A DNA stretch of 64,000 nucleotides from Fictibacillus arsenicus (GCF_001999465.1 NZ_MQMF01000002.1:434001-498000), one strand, 5' to 3'; counted from the first letter of the stretch, positions 50,986 to 59,094 are shown. Made by a program: numbers and translations. The notes: generated by a model from the sequence alone, not told the origin.

Positions 50986-51028
50986 AAATACAAATCTTCA
51001 ATTTGTATTTGTCTGGGGTCAGACCCCC
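50986..51028. repeat. Composite palindromic element, second copy
   Basis: ACAAATACAAATC-TTC-AATTTGTATTTGT followed directly by CTGGGGTCAGACCCCC. Same two-part architecture as 30419-30463, again just beyond the stop of a minus-strand gene. Confidence 0.85.
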
Positions 51029-51032
51029 TGCC

Positions 51033-51356
51033 TTAATCTTCTACCTTGATCAGGAAGAGACGCTCATGGAACCGCCCATGCTTCTTCGCCTTCTCCTGCC
51101 TGATTTCATCCAGTTCTCTTAGTGTAAGATGGTGCACTTTCGTAAGCGAAATTAAAATTTCAAACAAACCTGCCAGTTCTTCTGCTGCGTCACTTTCATT
51201 CACAGCTTCACGGTACTCTTTCACACCCTCAGCGAGCTTTTTCTTTAATTCACTTTCAAACTCTTTATCTCCTAGAATGCGGAATGTCCCCTTTTTTCCT
51301 GCAAGTTCAAGCAATTCTGGTATCTTATCACGGACTAATTTATTGTAATACGCCAT
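51033..51356 (-). CDS. MazG-like nucleotide pyrophosphohydrolase (PRA-PH-like)
   Basis: A 107-residue all-alpha NTP pyrophosphatase-like protein. It begins MAYYNKLVRDKIPELLE, the hallmark of the short phosphoribosyl-ATP pyrophosphohydrolase-like group. The metal-binding acidic helix pattern EGVKEYREAV...AAEELAGLFEI is present (residues about 43-67). These proteins are thought to remove non-canonical nucleotides. It is not in a his operon, so a housecleaning role is more likely than histidine synthesis. Ends a few bases before a composite palindrome. Confidence 0.85.
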   Translation of the reverse strand: MAYYNKLVRDKIPELLELAGKKGTFRILGDKEFESELKKKLAEGVKEYREAVNESDAAEELAGLFEILISLTKVHHLTLRELDEIRQEKAKKHGRFHERLFLIKVED

Positions 51357-51427
51357 TTACTTTTTTCCCTTCCAGCAATTTCGGTTCATCTAAATGTCAA
51401 TCGAATTATCTTAATTCAATGTATTCA

Positions 51428-52456
51428 TCAATTAAGCTTTTTAGCAGAAACAACTGTTAAAAATATTAATGCGATCATCCCGAAGACTGGATACAAATAA
51501 TGCAGCAATTCTGCATAGCCAACCTGGCTCAGCAAATAGCTTCCCAGCATCAAGGGAATGAGTATCGCATTGCTTGATAATCTTATATTCTTTCTAAGTG
51601 AGCCCGCTAGGCCAAATAAATTCCCGATCAGTGTAGAGAAGATCTCACCATAGATTACGAGAACAAAAAAGTAATGTACCATGATTCCGAGACCGCCAAC
51701 TATTTCTGCGATCGGAATCTCATAGCTTAGCACACGCGGAACTGAATAAAGGACATAATGGCTGTTTAGCAAGATAAACGTCAGACCTATTCCGCCTATG
51801 AACCCTCCCCATTTGATCACTGATTCGTCAGCTGCTTCCCGCGAAAGAGGAACAAGCACGGCCTGAGCCAAGGTTAAGTTAAAAGCTGCGTAAGTAAAGG
51901 GGCTGACAATCCATTTCCATCCACCAGTAAAATCCTCGGCAACAAGAAGCTGCCGTCCTCCAGAATCAAACATCGATAAAGACAATATCATTGAAAACAA
52001 GATCATAATCGGAACAATCAAAGAGTTGGTCCACAAAATTCCATCTATTCCTTTTTTCATAACTAAATACGTCACGATAAGTGTTAAGATAACTCCTGCC
52101 TGAAATGGCAGATGAAGCTGTTCACGAAACAATGCCCCTGTTCCCGACAGCATGACACCCGTTACCCCAAAAAGCATGATGAGCATTAAGATGTTCACAA
52201 CTCGAGATGCTGCTGTTCCAAATAGATAATGATTCATTTCATCAAATGAAGATGCTCCAATTCTCCTCGCCATAATCATCAGCTTTGTCCCAATTACGAT
52301 AAAAAGGAACCCGCTTATCAGAATGCCAGCAAATCCAGCTGACCCGTATTTCGTAAAGAACTCAACGATCTCTCTTCCCGTAGCAAATCCGGCACCTACA
52401 ACAGTGCCGATGTAAGTGGCGGCAATCTGTAATATTTGTTTTATCCGTCCACTCAT
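51428..52456 (-). CDS. ykvI: YkvI-like integral membrane transporter
   Basis: A 342-residue protein with about ten membrane helices, resembling YkvI of B. subtilis and distantly the APC/NSS-type (LeuT-fold) transporters. Helix 1 has a glycine-rich break AATYIGTVVGAGFATGREIVEFF (here longer than one helix), a pattern used for substrate and sodium binding in that fold. The substrate is unknown. The ATG at 52456 (MSGRIKQ) is preferred because GGAGGTGAG lies seven bases upstream; the long in-frame extension upstream would overlap the next gene. Monocistronic. Confidence 0.85.
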   Translation of the reverse strand: MSGRIKQILQIAATYIGTVVGAGFATGREIVEFFTKYGSAGFAGILISGFLFIVIGTKLMIMARRIGASSFDEMNHYLFGTAASRVVNILMLIMLFGVTGVMLSGTGALFREQLHLPFQAGVILTLIVTYLVMKKGIDGILWTNSLIVPIMILFSMILSLSMFDSGGRQLLVAEDFTGGWKWIVSPFTYAAFNLTLAQAVLVPLSREAADESVIKWGGFIGGIGLTFILLNSHYVLYSVPRVLSYEIPIAEIVGGLGIMVHYFFVLVIYGEIFSTLIGNLFGLAGSLRKNIRLSSNAILIPLMLGSYLLSQVGYAELLHYLYPVFGMIALIFLTVVSAKKLN

Positions 52457-52566
52457 GCTCTCACCTCCATGCCCTATATCTTTACAAACATATGCATGGA
52501 CAAGAGTTTTAGAAGAAAAAGAAAAACAGCAAGGAATCTTCTCCCTACTGTTTGAAATATTGCTTA

Positions 52567-53685
52567 TCAAATTTGCAATGCCTCGCTGCACTCCTGAATT
52601 ATCACACGATTCTTTCCCTGGCGCTTAGCAACATAAAGACTGTTATCTGCCCCTTCAAAAAACGCCTGTTTGTGCATGCCTGTCCGGTACGTTTGCAATC
52701 CTGCACTTATTGTTACACTTTCCTCCAAGATTTCAGGGTGCTCCAGACTTTGTACAACGGCTCTAATATTCTCAAGAATTCTAAAAGCCTTATCTTCATC
52801 AACATCATTTAGTATAACGACAAACTCTTCCCCGCCGTATCGGGCGACAAAATCATCTGTCGATACATTTTCCTTTATGGCAGCTGCAATTTTTTTTAAG
52901 ACGATATCTCCCATTCCATGACCATATGTATCGTTTACTTTCTTAAAATTATCGATATCGATAACAGCTAAGTGGAGCGGATAATGATACGTATCAGCTT
53001 GCAGAAGCAACACATCCATGTATTCGTAGAATGCCATATGATTATACAAGCCCGTTAGCGCATCGGTTTTCACTTGTTTTTCCATGATTGTAGACTTAAC
53101 CATCAGCTCTTGGTGTTCAGCTTGGGCTTTTATTAAATGCTGCCCAATTTCATATCCCCTGCTCATGATGCCGATACAGATCGTTGTGGATGTCAGCAAG
53201 ATGCACGCCATCGAGAGCTGTGCCATAACATCATTTAGATCTCTTACAATAGGATGAAAAGCAGATAATCCTAAGTAAATTATCAGACTGATTCCAAATG
53301 AGAGCCAGATCTTCTTTTTATCAAAATATATAGTAGAAATCAGCATCGGAAAGAATAAACAAGCATACATCACATACATCTCGGAGTGTACACCTACTAA
53401 GATTCCTGAGATTAAATTAGCTGATCCGATAATAATATAGTCAGTGTATTTACCCTGCTTTCTATAACCCCATTCTGCGATAAAAGCCGCCATTGATAGA
53501 AGAAGCGTAGGTAATAATACGTATTCTAAATAAAATTCCTTTAATGGCCTCTCTGTAAAAAAGCTGTTGATTACCTCAACGCACACTGACACAAAGACAA
53601 TCACCCAAAAAACGTTAATAATTTTCCGGTTCCAAGCGATGTGATTTAAGTGTGCAGGCAGGCGAGTCATTCCCAATTCATTCAC
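52567..53685 (-). CDS. Membrane-bound diguanylate cyclase (GGDEF domain)
   Basis: A 372-residue protein. Six membrane helices cover residues about 20-190, a short coiled linker follows, and a GGDEF domain occupies about 205-368. The active site is GGEEF (284-288), with TDALTGLYNH at the domain start and DIDNFKKVNDTYGH for metal and nucleotide binding. It should make c-di-GMP from GTP. An RxxD inhibitory site is not evident upstream of GGEEF (the local sequence is DFVARYGGEEF). The N-terminal part probably senses a membrane signal. An HD-GYP protein in the same window could remove the product. Confidence 0.92.
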   Translation of the reverse strand: MNELGMTRLPAHLNHIAWNRKIINVFWVIVFVSVCVEVINSFFTERPLKEFYLEYVLLPTLLLSMAAFIAEWGYRKQGKYTDYIIIGSANLISGILVGVHSEMYVMYACLFFPMLISTIYFDKKKIWLSFGISLIIYLGLSAFHPIVRDLNDVMAQLSMACILLTSTTICIGIMSRGYEIGQHLIKAQAEHQELMVKSTIMEKQVKTDALTGLYNHMAFYEYMDVLLLQADTYHYPLHLAVIDIDNFKKVNDTYGHGMGDIVLKKIAAAIKENVSTDDFVARYGGEEFVVILNDVDEDKAFRILENIRAVVQSLEHPEILEESVTISAGLQTYRTGMHKQAFFEGADNSLYVAKRQGKNRVIIQECSEALQI

Positions 53686-53805
53686 CCCATCTACACGGTT
53701 ACCTCATCATTATAACATTATTTTCCTTCAAGTCTGTTGTTGTGGATATAAAAATATTTTATCGTCTATGTCTCTTTTTCGGATAACAAAACGATTTATA
53801 AAATG

Positions 53806-53840
53806 AAACGCACAGCCAGAGTGAACTCAGCTGTGCGGCA
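53806..53840 (-). terminator. Terminator after the 93-residue hypothetical gene
   Basis: CGCACAGC and GCTGTGCG arms with a 13-base loop; on the minus strand followed by TTTCATTTTAT. Confidence 0.75.
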
Positions 53841-53843
53841 ATT

Positions 53844-54125
53844 TTATTTTAATTTTACACGTTTCTTTTTAGGTAACTTATCGAGAAGCCAGCCTCTTCC
53901 CACTTCACAAAATCGAATTGGCATTTCAAGGGTTGCCAGTATCTTATCCTTTCCATGAATGGTGAGCAGTCCTGTTTCATCGTTTACTTCTTCGACAACT
54001 GCGTTTTCTGTTCCAGAGAGCGGAAACGCCCATTTGTTGTTCCCTGAGTCTTTAATTTTAATCATTCTTCCGTCACAAGATACTTTGTGGCAATGTGGAG
54101 GCAAGCCTAACGTAATTTTGTTCAT
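53844..54125 (-). CDS. Hypothetical 93-residue protein, probably beta-rich
   Basis: The ATG follows GGGAGGAAAGAAATGC. The product has no signal peptide or membrane helix, and alternates hydrophobic and polar residues as in a small beta barrel (MIKIKDSGNNKWAFPLSG, GLLTIHGKDKILATLEMPI). It ends in a basic tail (LPKKKRVKLK). Two Cys and two His occur near the N-terminus (PHCHKVSCDG). I recognise no family. It is a single gene with its own terminator. Confidence 0.7.
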   Translation of the reverse strand: MNKITLGLPPHCHKVSCDGRMIKIKDSGNNKWAFPLSGTENAVVEEVNDETGLLTIHGKDKILATLEMPIRFCEVGRGWLLDKLPKKKRVKLK

Positions 54126-54332
54126 TGCATTTCTTTCCTCCCTTTCCGGATTTGTTTCATTGTAACAGATATAGTGCGTGTCTGACTCGTTATTTTTTAA
54201 ATTTTTTGACTATTTAACACATTTGAAATAAAGCTTCTAAAAAATAGGAGGACAAGCATTAGGCATCCGCCATTTCAGGTGATGAGCAACAAGCATATAC
54301 TACATTAGTGGGAGACAAGGGAGGAATTTAAA

Positions 54333-54743
54333 GTGGAAAGATGGTCGATGTTTTACCACATGGCCGTTGTTTCTTTAGGAGCGTTTTCGAGCTTCCTGTT
54401 TGGAACACCAAGCCTTTTATTCAAAACATTAGTTCTATTCGTAGTACTGGATTACATCACGGGAATGGCAGCATCAGCATATGAAGGAAAATTGAACAGC
54501 AAGGTTGGCTTTAAGGGAATATTAAAAAAGGTGATGGTTTTTGCAATAGTTGCAGTAGCCCATTCTCTCGATCAATTATTAGGCGGCTTATATATTCAGT
54601 CCGCCACAATCTTTTTTTATTTATCAAATGAATTATTATCTATGATTGAAAATGCAGGCAGGTTGAATGTTCCTATACCGCCTTTCATAAAAAATGCCGT
54701 TTCCCTATTAAGACAGAGAAGCGGCACGAACAACAAAAAATAA
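54333..54743 (+). CDS. Phage-holin-family membrane protein (toxin secretion/lysis holin type)
   Basis: A 136-residue protein with three to four membrane segments. It has the family core FKTLVLFVVLDYITGMAASAYEGKLNSKVGFKGILKK (residues about 29-65, shown split by function), then FYLSNELLSMIENAGRLNVPIPPFI. This matches the TcdE/BlyA/Cph1-like holin family. No endolysin, portal or other phage gene is near, so it is a solitary chromosomal copy. It might act in cell lysis, sporulation or secretion; none is shown. The GTG start follows GGGAGGAATTT. Its stop codon is immediately next to the stop of the convergent FlgM-like gene. Confidence 0.85.
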   Translation: MERWSMFYHMAVVSLGAFSSFLFGTPSLLFKTLVLFVVLDYITGMAASAYEGKLNSKVGFKGILKKVMVFAIVAVAHSLDQLLGGLYIQSATIFFYLSNELLSMIENAGRLNVPIPPFIKNAVSLLRQRSGTNNKK

Positions 54744-55001
54744 TTAAATGGAGTAAAACTGTGAAATCTTTTTTGCAATTTCATTCGCATTGATCTGGTA
54801 CTCTCCAGCATCGATGCGTTTTTTAATATCCAAAAGTTTCTTTTCTCTAATGTTTAGCTGAGCATGATCGTTCAATGCTTTTGCCTCATTTGATATGTAA
54901 AGTTCGTCTTTGGCAAATGACGGAGGCTTAACAGAAGGCTGCTGATACATTTTGTTTACATCGTATTTTCTTTGTACCGGTTGTTGTCCATCAATTCTCA
55001 T
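54744..55001 (-). CDS. flgM: FlgM-like anti-sigma-D protein, outside a flagellar operon
   Basis: An 85-residue protein resembling FlgM. The N-terminal third is disordered (MRIDGQQPVQRKYDV), followed by DELYISNEAKALN. Two helices then carry the sigma-28/sigma-D binding signature, KLLDIKKRIDAGEYQINANEIAKKISQFY (split here). FlgM holds sigma-D inactive until the hook is finished. The usual location is beside flgK and flgN; here it is between a holin-like gene and an 85-residue hypothetical gene whose end it overlaps by 4 bp. It is either a relocated flgM or a paralogue. Confidence 0.75.
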   Translation of the reverse strand: MRIDGQQPVQRKYDVNKMYQQPSVKPPSFAKDELYISNEAKALNDHAQLNIREKKLLDIKKRIDAGEYQINANEIAKKISQFYSI

Positions 55002-55255
55002 GATTTCACCTCTCCTGTGTGATTAAAAGTCCCAAGCCATTTCCATGAACTATCCTGATCCAGATTGTCCAGCAATCGAAAGAACAACTCTTGACCGGAT
55101 GTATCCCACTTCAATTCGAATTCATTTCCATTTTCTTTATCCTTGCAAAAGGAATGAATCCATTTGGAAGTAAACAAGTAAGGCGTAAAATGTTCAAAGT
55201 CCAATAGATGTTTCTCTAACCATTGAATAACATCATCGTGTGTAAGTTTCTGCAT
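54998..55255 (-). CDS. Hypothetical 85-residue protein upstream of the FlgM-like gene
   Basis: It overlaps the FlgM-like start by 4 bp, so the two are translationally coupled. The product is soluble, rich in aromatic residues (WLEKHLLDFEHFTPYLFTSKWIHSF, here read as two helices) and acidic; it has one Cys. No family is recognised. Coupling suggests a role with the FlgM-like partner, for instance as a regulator or chaperone, but there is no direct evidence. An upstream sequence AAAGGACGATCTAAG may be its ribosome binding site. Confidence 0.65.
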   Translation of the reverse strand: MQKLTHDDVIQWLEKHLLDFEHFTPYLFTSKWIHSFCKDKENGNEFELKWDTSGQELFFRLLDNLDQDSSWKWLGTFNHTGEVKS

Positions 55256-55478
55256 CTTAGATCGTCCTTTGTTTATGGTTCGTCATTACCTGTGTCTATA
55301 TGTTTCGGGTATGTCATATGTTTTATGAGGATAGACCGAAAAAATATTTACAGAAAATTCGAACCTCTTGTTGTGTTTGTATCTTACAGAAAATTACCCT
55401 AACTATACTTCCCTCTAAACCTCTTTCCTTCTGCTAAACTAGTTTAAGGTCTATAATAAAAGAAGGTTGTTTAAGAGA

Positions 55479-55740
55479 TTGTTGCTTTCAACTCATTTCT
55501 TCATCGACAAGTTGATAGAAGTGCAAGGTGCGTGCCTACCACCTGAGATGCTTCTCGCAAGGCATGTGACGAGGAAGCTCACACCGGTAGCATTTACTTG
55601 TAGACGCAGGAGCAAGGATACTTCCATGAAGCGGGACAGGTGAGACTCCTAACGGCGCAAAGCGCACAGGAGGCTCACCGCACACCCCGCGGAACAGTGA
55701 GCATCCTGATACGGATATCAACTACTTTCAAAAACAACAA
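55479..55740 (+). repeat. Dispersed intergenic repeat R6, long form
   Basis: TTGTTGCTTTC at the left end and AAAACAACAA at the right. The long-form insert includes CACCTGAGATGCTTCTCGCA, AGGCATGTGACGAGGAAGCT and TTCCATGAAGCGGGACAGG. It then rejoins the common part GTGAGACTCCTAACGGCG, AGGAGGCTCACCGCAC, CCCCGCGGAAC and GGATATCAACTACTTTC. Occupies most of the gap before the NCS2 permease. Confidence 0.85.
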
Positions 55741-55787
55741 TGTATACTAAAACAGATTAATAGAAATACATAACAGTAGGTGTTCTC

Positions 55788-57080
55788 ATGAAATTAACAT
55801 TTTCATCACTTCAATGGATGGTCTTTATATTAGCAGGCAGTCTCGTAGCACCGATTGCGATCGGTGATGCATTCGGTATGACACAAGCGGAAACAGCAGA
55901 CCTTCTGCAGCGCTCCTTTTTTATCATTGGACTCTCTGCTATTCTACAAGTCTTGTTCGGTCATAAACTTCCAATTAACGAAGGACCAGCTGGATTATGG
56001 TGGGGAGTTTTTACAGTATACGCAGGCATTGTTGCATCAGGAGCATTGACAGCAGCCGATGGATTACAGCAGCTGACAGCTGGTATGCTGATCAGCGGAA
56101 TTCTATTTTTTCTTCTTGGTGCTTTTCGTATCATCACTTCAGTCAGAGCACTCTTTACTCCTCTTGTAACAGGAACATATCTTATATTACTCGTTTCACA
56201 ATTGAGCGGTTCTTTTATAAAAGGAATGCTTGGGATCGGATATCTGCAGGAAAGTGCCGATGCAAAAGTTGCAGCTGCATCCCTATTTATCCTTGTACTA
56301 TCTATCGTTCTCGGAAAATCTAGAGTACGATGGCTGAGGAGTTATTCCATCCTAATCTCACTAATATTGGGATGGGGACTGTTTAAACTATTAAACTTAA
56401 CAAAGGATACGATGCAATCATCTAAAGTGGTCGCGTTTCCTGAATGGCTGGCGTGGGGAATGCCGGAGTTATCAGGAGGTGCAATTCTTACCTCCCTTTT
56501 TGTAGGGCTATTATTACTGACAAATATGGTAGCCAGCATCAACGTGGTAGAAAAAGCGTATGAGTCTGAAAATGAAAAATTCGAACCGATCAACTATAAC
56601 CGCTCGTCTATCATTATGGGACTGAATACGTGGATCGCAGGTCTGTTTTCGGCCGTAGGCAGTGTACCGATATCTGGTGCTTCAGGGTTCATTTTAACTA
56701 CAAAGATGTTTAGCCGACTAGCTTTCATTTTGGGAAATGCGTTCATAATAATCATCAGCTTTTTCCCGCCGCTCACCTTTTTCTTTGCAGGCATTCCAGC
56801 ACCGGTAGGATATGCGACCATATTTCTTCCCTTCTCCAGCATGATTGGTCTTGCGTTCAGAGAATATAAATCAGAGCTAAAATCTGATACAAATCTATTT
56901 ATTATTAGTACATCACTCATGGTTGGGATCGGCAGTCTGTTTATTCCTGCCGCAGCTCTGAAAGAATGGCCGAGTATTATCGTAACTCTTTTGAGCAACG
57001 GGCTGATTATGGGAATGCTGACTTGCATAGCTTTAGAACAATTTTACAAACGAAAGAACGCAAAGAAAAAACAGCATTAA
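55788..57080 (+). CDS. NCS2-family purine/pyrimidine permease
   Basis: A 430-residue nucleobase permease of the uracil/xanthine (NCS2) family with about 14 helices in two inverted repeats. The substrate-site helices 3 and 10 correspond to the segments NEGPAGLWWGVF and the later SAVGSVPISGASGFILTTKM. The family's usual NAT signature (QNxGxxxxT) is replaced by the VGSVPISGASG variant found in Bacillus YcpX/PucJ-like relatives. The nucleobase is not determined. No purine riboswitch was seen upstream; repeat R6 occupies that region. A weak GTAGGTG may be the ribosome binding site. Confidence 0.88.
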   Translation: MKLTFSSLQWMVFILAGSLVAPIAIGDAFGMTQAETADLLQRSFFIIGLSAILQVLFGHKLPINEGPAGLWWGVFTVYAGIVASGALTAADGLQQLTAGMLISGILFFLLGAFRIITSVRALFTPLVTGTYLILLVSQLSGSFIKGMLGIGYLQESADAKVAAASLFILVLSIVLGKSRVRWLRSYSILISLILGWGLFKLLNLTKDTMQSSKVVAFPEWLAWGMPELSGGAILTSLFVGLLLLTNMVASINVVEKAYESENEKFEPINYNRSSIIMGLNTWIAGLFSAVGSVPISGASGFILTTKMFSRLAFILGNAFIIIISFFPPLTFFFAGIPAPVGYATIFLPFSSMIGLAFREYKSELKSDTNLFIISTSLMVGIGSLFIPAAALKEWPSIIVTLLSNGLIMGMLTCIALEQFYKRKNAKKKQH

Positions 57081-57088
57081 TAAAATCA

Positions 57089-57117
57089 GGGCTCCCACTT
57101 AAAGGAGCCCTTTCTTA
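57089..57117. terminator. Bidirectional terminator between the permease and hydrolase genes
   Basis: AGGGCTCC and GGAGCCCT arms with an eight-base loop, T-rich after the stem on the plus strand and A-rich DNA before it. Confidence 0.85.
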
Positions 57118-57990
57118 TTTGACTGAAACAGGAATATCAGCGTAAAATTCTTTAATCGTATGAATAAGTTCCTTTTCATGGTCGTACATCATTAAGTGAG
57201 TTGTTCCTGGAATGATGGCCTTTCTGCAAAAAGGAAGAACCTTTGAAGCTTTTTCAATGAATCTCTCTTTTTTATCCAAATTTCCTTCTGTTTCAGCTGG
57301 CAAGAACAAGACTGGACATTTTACCTTCTCATACCAGGTTAAAAAGTTCGTGTAATAAATTTCTGCGATAATCTTTTCCATCGTCGTACCTGTTGTGCGA
57401 GGTCCGACATTTCCGTTTTCTTTTACACGAGGTACATAATTCTCGACATAATAGGCACGTGCTTCGTTCCACGGTTTCCAGTTTTCTTTATAATAATCCT
57501 TATACGCTTCTACAGAGTCATACTCAGGATCTAATTGATCTCTAAACTTTGAGATATGCTCTTCAAAAGATTCCTCATACTTTCCATCTTCACCTGTCTC
57601 ATTAACGAGAGCACCTTCAGAAGCAACGAGTGATATTACCCGCTGAGTACGTGTTGAAGCAAAATAAACACCCACCATACTTCCATAAGAACTTCCAACA
57701 AGATGAGCGCTTTTAATCGAAAAGAAATCCATTACTGCCTCAAGATCTCTCGCTGTATCTTCAAAGGTATAGCCGTTCTCTGGCTGATCTGAGAGTCCGT
57801 GTCCTCTCAAGTCATAGGTGACAACCCGGTATTTGTCCAAAAAGTGTGGGATGACCGGATGCCATAAGGGTGCACTTCCACCTAAATAATGAAGGAAAAT
57901 CAAAGCCTCTCCTGATCCTCCATGATCGTATGCAGCAATCTTTGTTCCGTCATGCGACGTTAGCTCATAATTATCCGCTTTAATGTTCAT
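57115..57990 (-). CDS. Alpha/beta hydrolase
   Basis: A 291-residue alpha/beta-hydrolase fold enzyme. The oxyanion strand is FLHYLGGSAPLWHPV (residues about 32-46), the nucleophile elbow is GSSYG (Ser101), the acid is probably in FLPAETEGNLD and the His is His265 (PGTTHLMMYD). DLRGHGLSDQPENGYTFEDTARDL marks the hydrolase/haloperoxidase-like group. Cytoplasmic, no signal peptide. Substrate unknown. Stop codon lies at the edge of a terminator shared with the convergent permease. Confidence 0.9.
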   Translation of the reverse strand: MNIKADNYELTSHDGTKIAAYDHGGSGEALIFLHYLGGSAPLWHPVIPHFLDKYRVVTYDLRGHGLSDQPENGYTFEDTARDLEAVMDFFSIKSAHLVGSSYGSMVGVYFASTRTQRVISLVASEGALVNETGEDGKYEESFEEHISKFRDQLDPEYDSVEAYKDYYKENWKPWNEARAYYVENYVPRVKENGNVGPRTTGTTMEKIIAEIYYTNFLTWYEKVKCPVLFLPAETEGNLDKKERFIEKASKVLPFCRKAIIPGTTHLMMYDHEKELIHTIKEFYADIPVSVK

Positions 57991-58162
57991 TAATTTACCT
58001 CTTCCTTTTTTCTTTTTTGGAGATGTAGTTCCTTACTCTCTCACCTTTTTTAATTGAAGGGCTCATAATTCATCATACTTATACTCATTTCTTCATCATT
58101 CACCCGGTTCCTTCCCTTCCTGAACAGTATTTGCTATAATTTTACAAAACGTGGAGGTGTCT

Positions 58163-58714
58163 ATGGAACATAAAAGAGCAGACAGACCCGATTGGAAAAG
58201 AGTCACAGAACGAACCTTTGAAGTCGTTCATAAAGAAGACGGCTGCTTTAAAGGCAAAGTAACTGTGATTCATCTAAAAAAAGTGTCAGAACCACTCGTT
58301 GTTCAGTACAAAAATCATGAGGTTTGTATTGCTGACAATGGCTATACATGGCTGCAGCACTTTCCAGAAGAAAAAAAATATACGATAACTACTGTTTTGG
58401 ATCAAAATGGAGACACCGTTCAATTCTATATTGACATGTGCAAAGAGCACGGCGTTGACGAAGAAGGAATCCCTTGGTTTTTAGATCTTGATTTAGATAT
58501 CGTGATATTGCCCGATAAAGAAATTTTCATCCTTGATGATAATGAATTAATGGAAGCCTTTGATAAAGGAGCCATATCAAAAGAAGAGATGAAACTCGCG
58601 CATAAAACGGCAGAAGAAATAATTTCTCAATATAAAAATGGTGATTTCGAAGATCTTCAGATATGTGAAAAACACTCAACAGAGTGGCTGCGAGAGAAGA
58701 AATTTGCAAAATAA
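58163..58714 (+). CDS. DUF402-family protein (nucleoside phosphatase/RNase-associated fold)
   Basis: A 183-residue DUF402 protein. The signature region ITTVLDQNGDTVQFYIDMCKEHGVDEEGIPWFLDLDLDIVIL (residues about 73-115, here described not quoted as one motif) contains the acidic cluster DLDLD, thought to bind metal. Some relatives (Ntdp/SA1684) hydrolyse nucleoside di- and triphosphates. The ATG at 58163 is preferred; a GTG at 58151 is itself part of the GGAGGTG ribosome binding site. The C-terminal 50 residues are helical (AFDKGAISKEEMKLAHKTAEE). A terminator follows. Confidence 0.87.
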   Translation: MEHKRADRPDWKRVTERTFEVVHKEDGCFKGKVTVIHLKKVSEPLVVQYKNHEVCIADNGYTWLQHFPEEKKYTITTVLDQNGDTVQFYIDMCKEHGVDEEGIPWFLDLDLDIVILPDKEIFILDDNELMEAFDKGAISKEEMKLAHKTAEEIISQYKNGDFEDLQICEKHSTEWLREKKFAK

Positions 58715-58716
58715 AA

Positions 58717-58746
58717 AAACCAGAGGACTGATCCTCTGGTTTTTCA
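58717..58746. terminator. Bidirectional terminator between convergent genes
   Basis: AAACCAGAGGA and TCCTCTGGTTT form an 11-bp stem with a four-base loop, with A and T runs on either side. Confidence 0.9.
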
Positions 58747-58977
58747 TATAGCCGGCTGATTCTTTTCTAAGAATCGTTCTGCGTCTTCTACTTCATCAAG
58801 AACTTGTGAACCGATGATGCCTTCTTCTTCGTCTAAATAAGTAACTTGAAAATATCCTCCCTCACCTTGGGGAACATAACGCATTCTAACGAGTTCTTTT
58901 TGCTGATCTTCTTCTCTCCAAAACTCTAATTCTTGTTCCGGTTCTCTCATCAGCTTTTCTATTTGATTATTTACCAT
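58744..58977 (-). CDS. Hypothetical acidic 77-residue protein
   Basis: The ATG at 58977 follows GAGGTGTCATAAAAAC. The product is acidic and soluble, with a charged N-terminal helix (IEKLMREPEQELEFWREEDQ) followed by a short beta segment (LVRMRYVPQGEGGYFQVTYL) and a C-terminal acidic helix. No membrane segment, signal or known motif. Its stop codon lies in the shared terminator. I do not recognise the family. Confidence 0.7.
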   Translation of the reverse strand: MVNNQIEKLMREPEQELEFWREEDQQKELVRMRYVPQGEGGYFQVTYLDEEEGIIGSQVLDEVEDAERFLEKNQPAI

Positions 58978-59094
58978 GTTTTTATGACACCTCTAAATGA
59001 TCTTATTATGAATGTTTTTTTCATTTTTCCCTTAAAACAAAACCTCTAAACCATTAACAGTATCCGACATTTCCTGGGGAATATTGTCTATGCA

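Larger units (their letters stand above)
50692..51032. other. Regulatory and repeat-bearing gap between deoR-type and MazG-like genes
   Basis: Near the DeoR start there are several TGTTTG/CAAACA motifs (GTTTGTCAAACAATGTTTGCATG, split here by spacing). At 50817-50857 is a terminator-like hairpin with 11-bp arms. At 50986-51028 is a composite palindromic element. A frame of 67 codons on the minus strand here lacks a ribosome binding site and is not called. Confidence 0.6.

Noticed and set aside
50798-51001. A 67-codon minus-strand frame between the DeoR and MazG-like genes
   Set aside because: Spans a terminator-type hairpin and part of a palindromic element; no ribosome binding site.
54333-54743. 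Prophage remnant suggested by the holin
   Set aside because: No other phage gene, integrase, or attachment-site duplication nearby; surrounding genes are chromosomal.
2222-55740. R1-R6 as a CRISPR array or a complete insertion sequence
   Set aside because: The copies are kilobases apart, not regularly spaced, and no transposase or cas gene is present.
55741-55787. Purine riboswitch upstream of the NCS2 permease
   Set aside because: The region is repeat R6 plus 47 bases, with none of the conserved purine-aptamer sequence.
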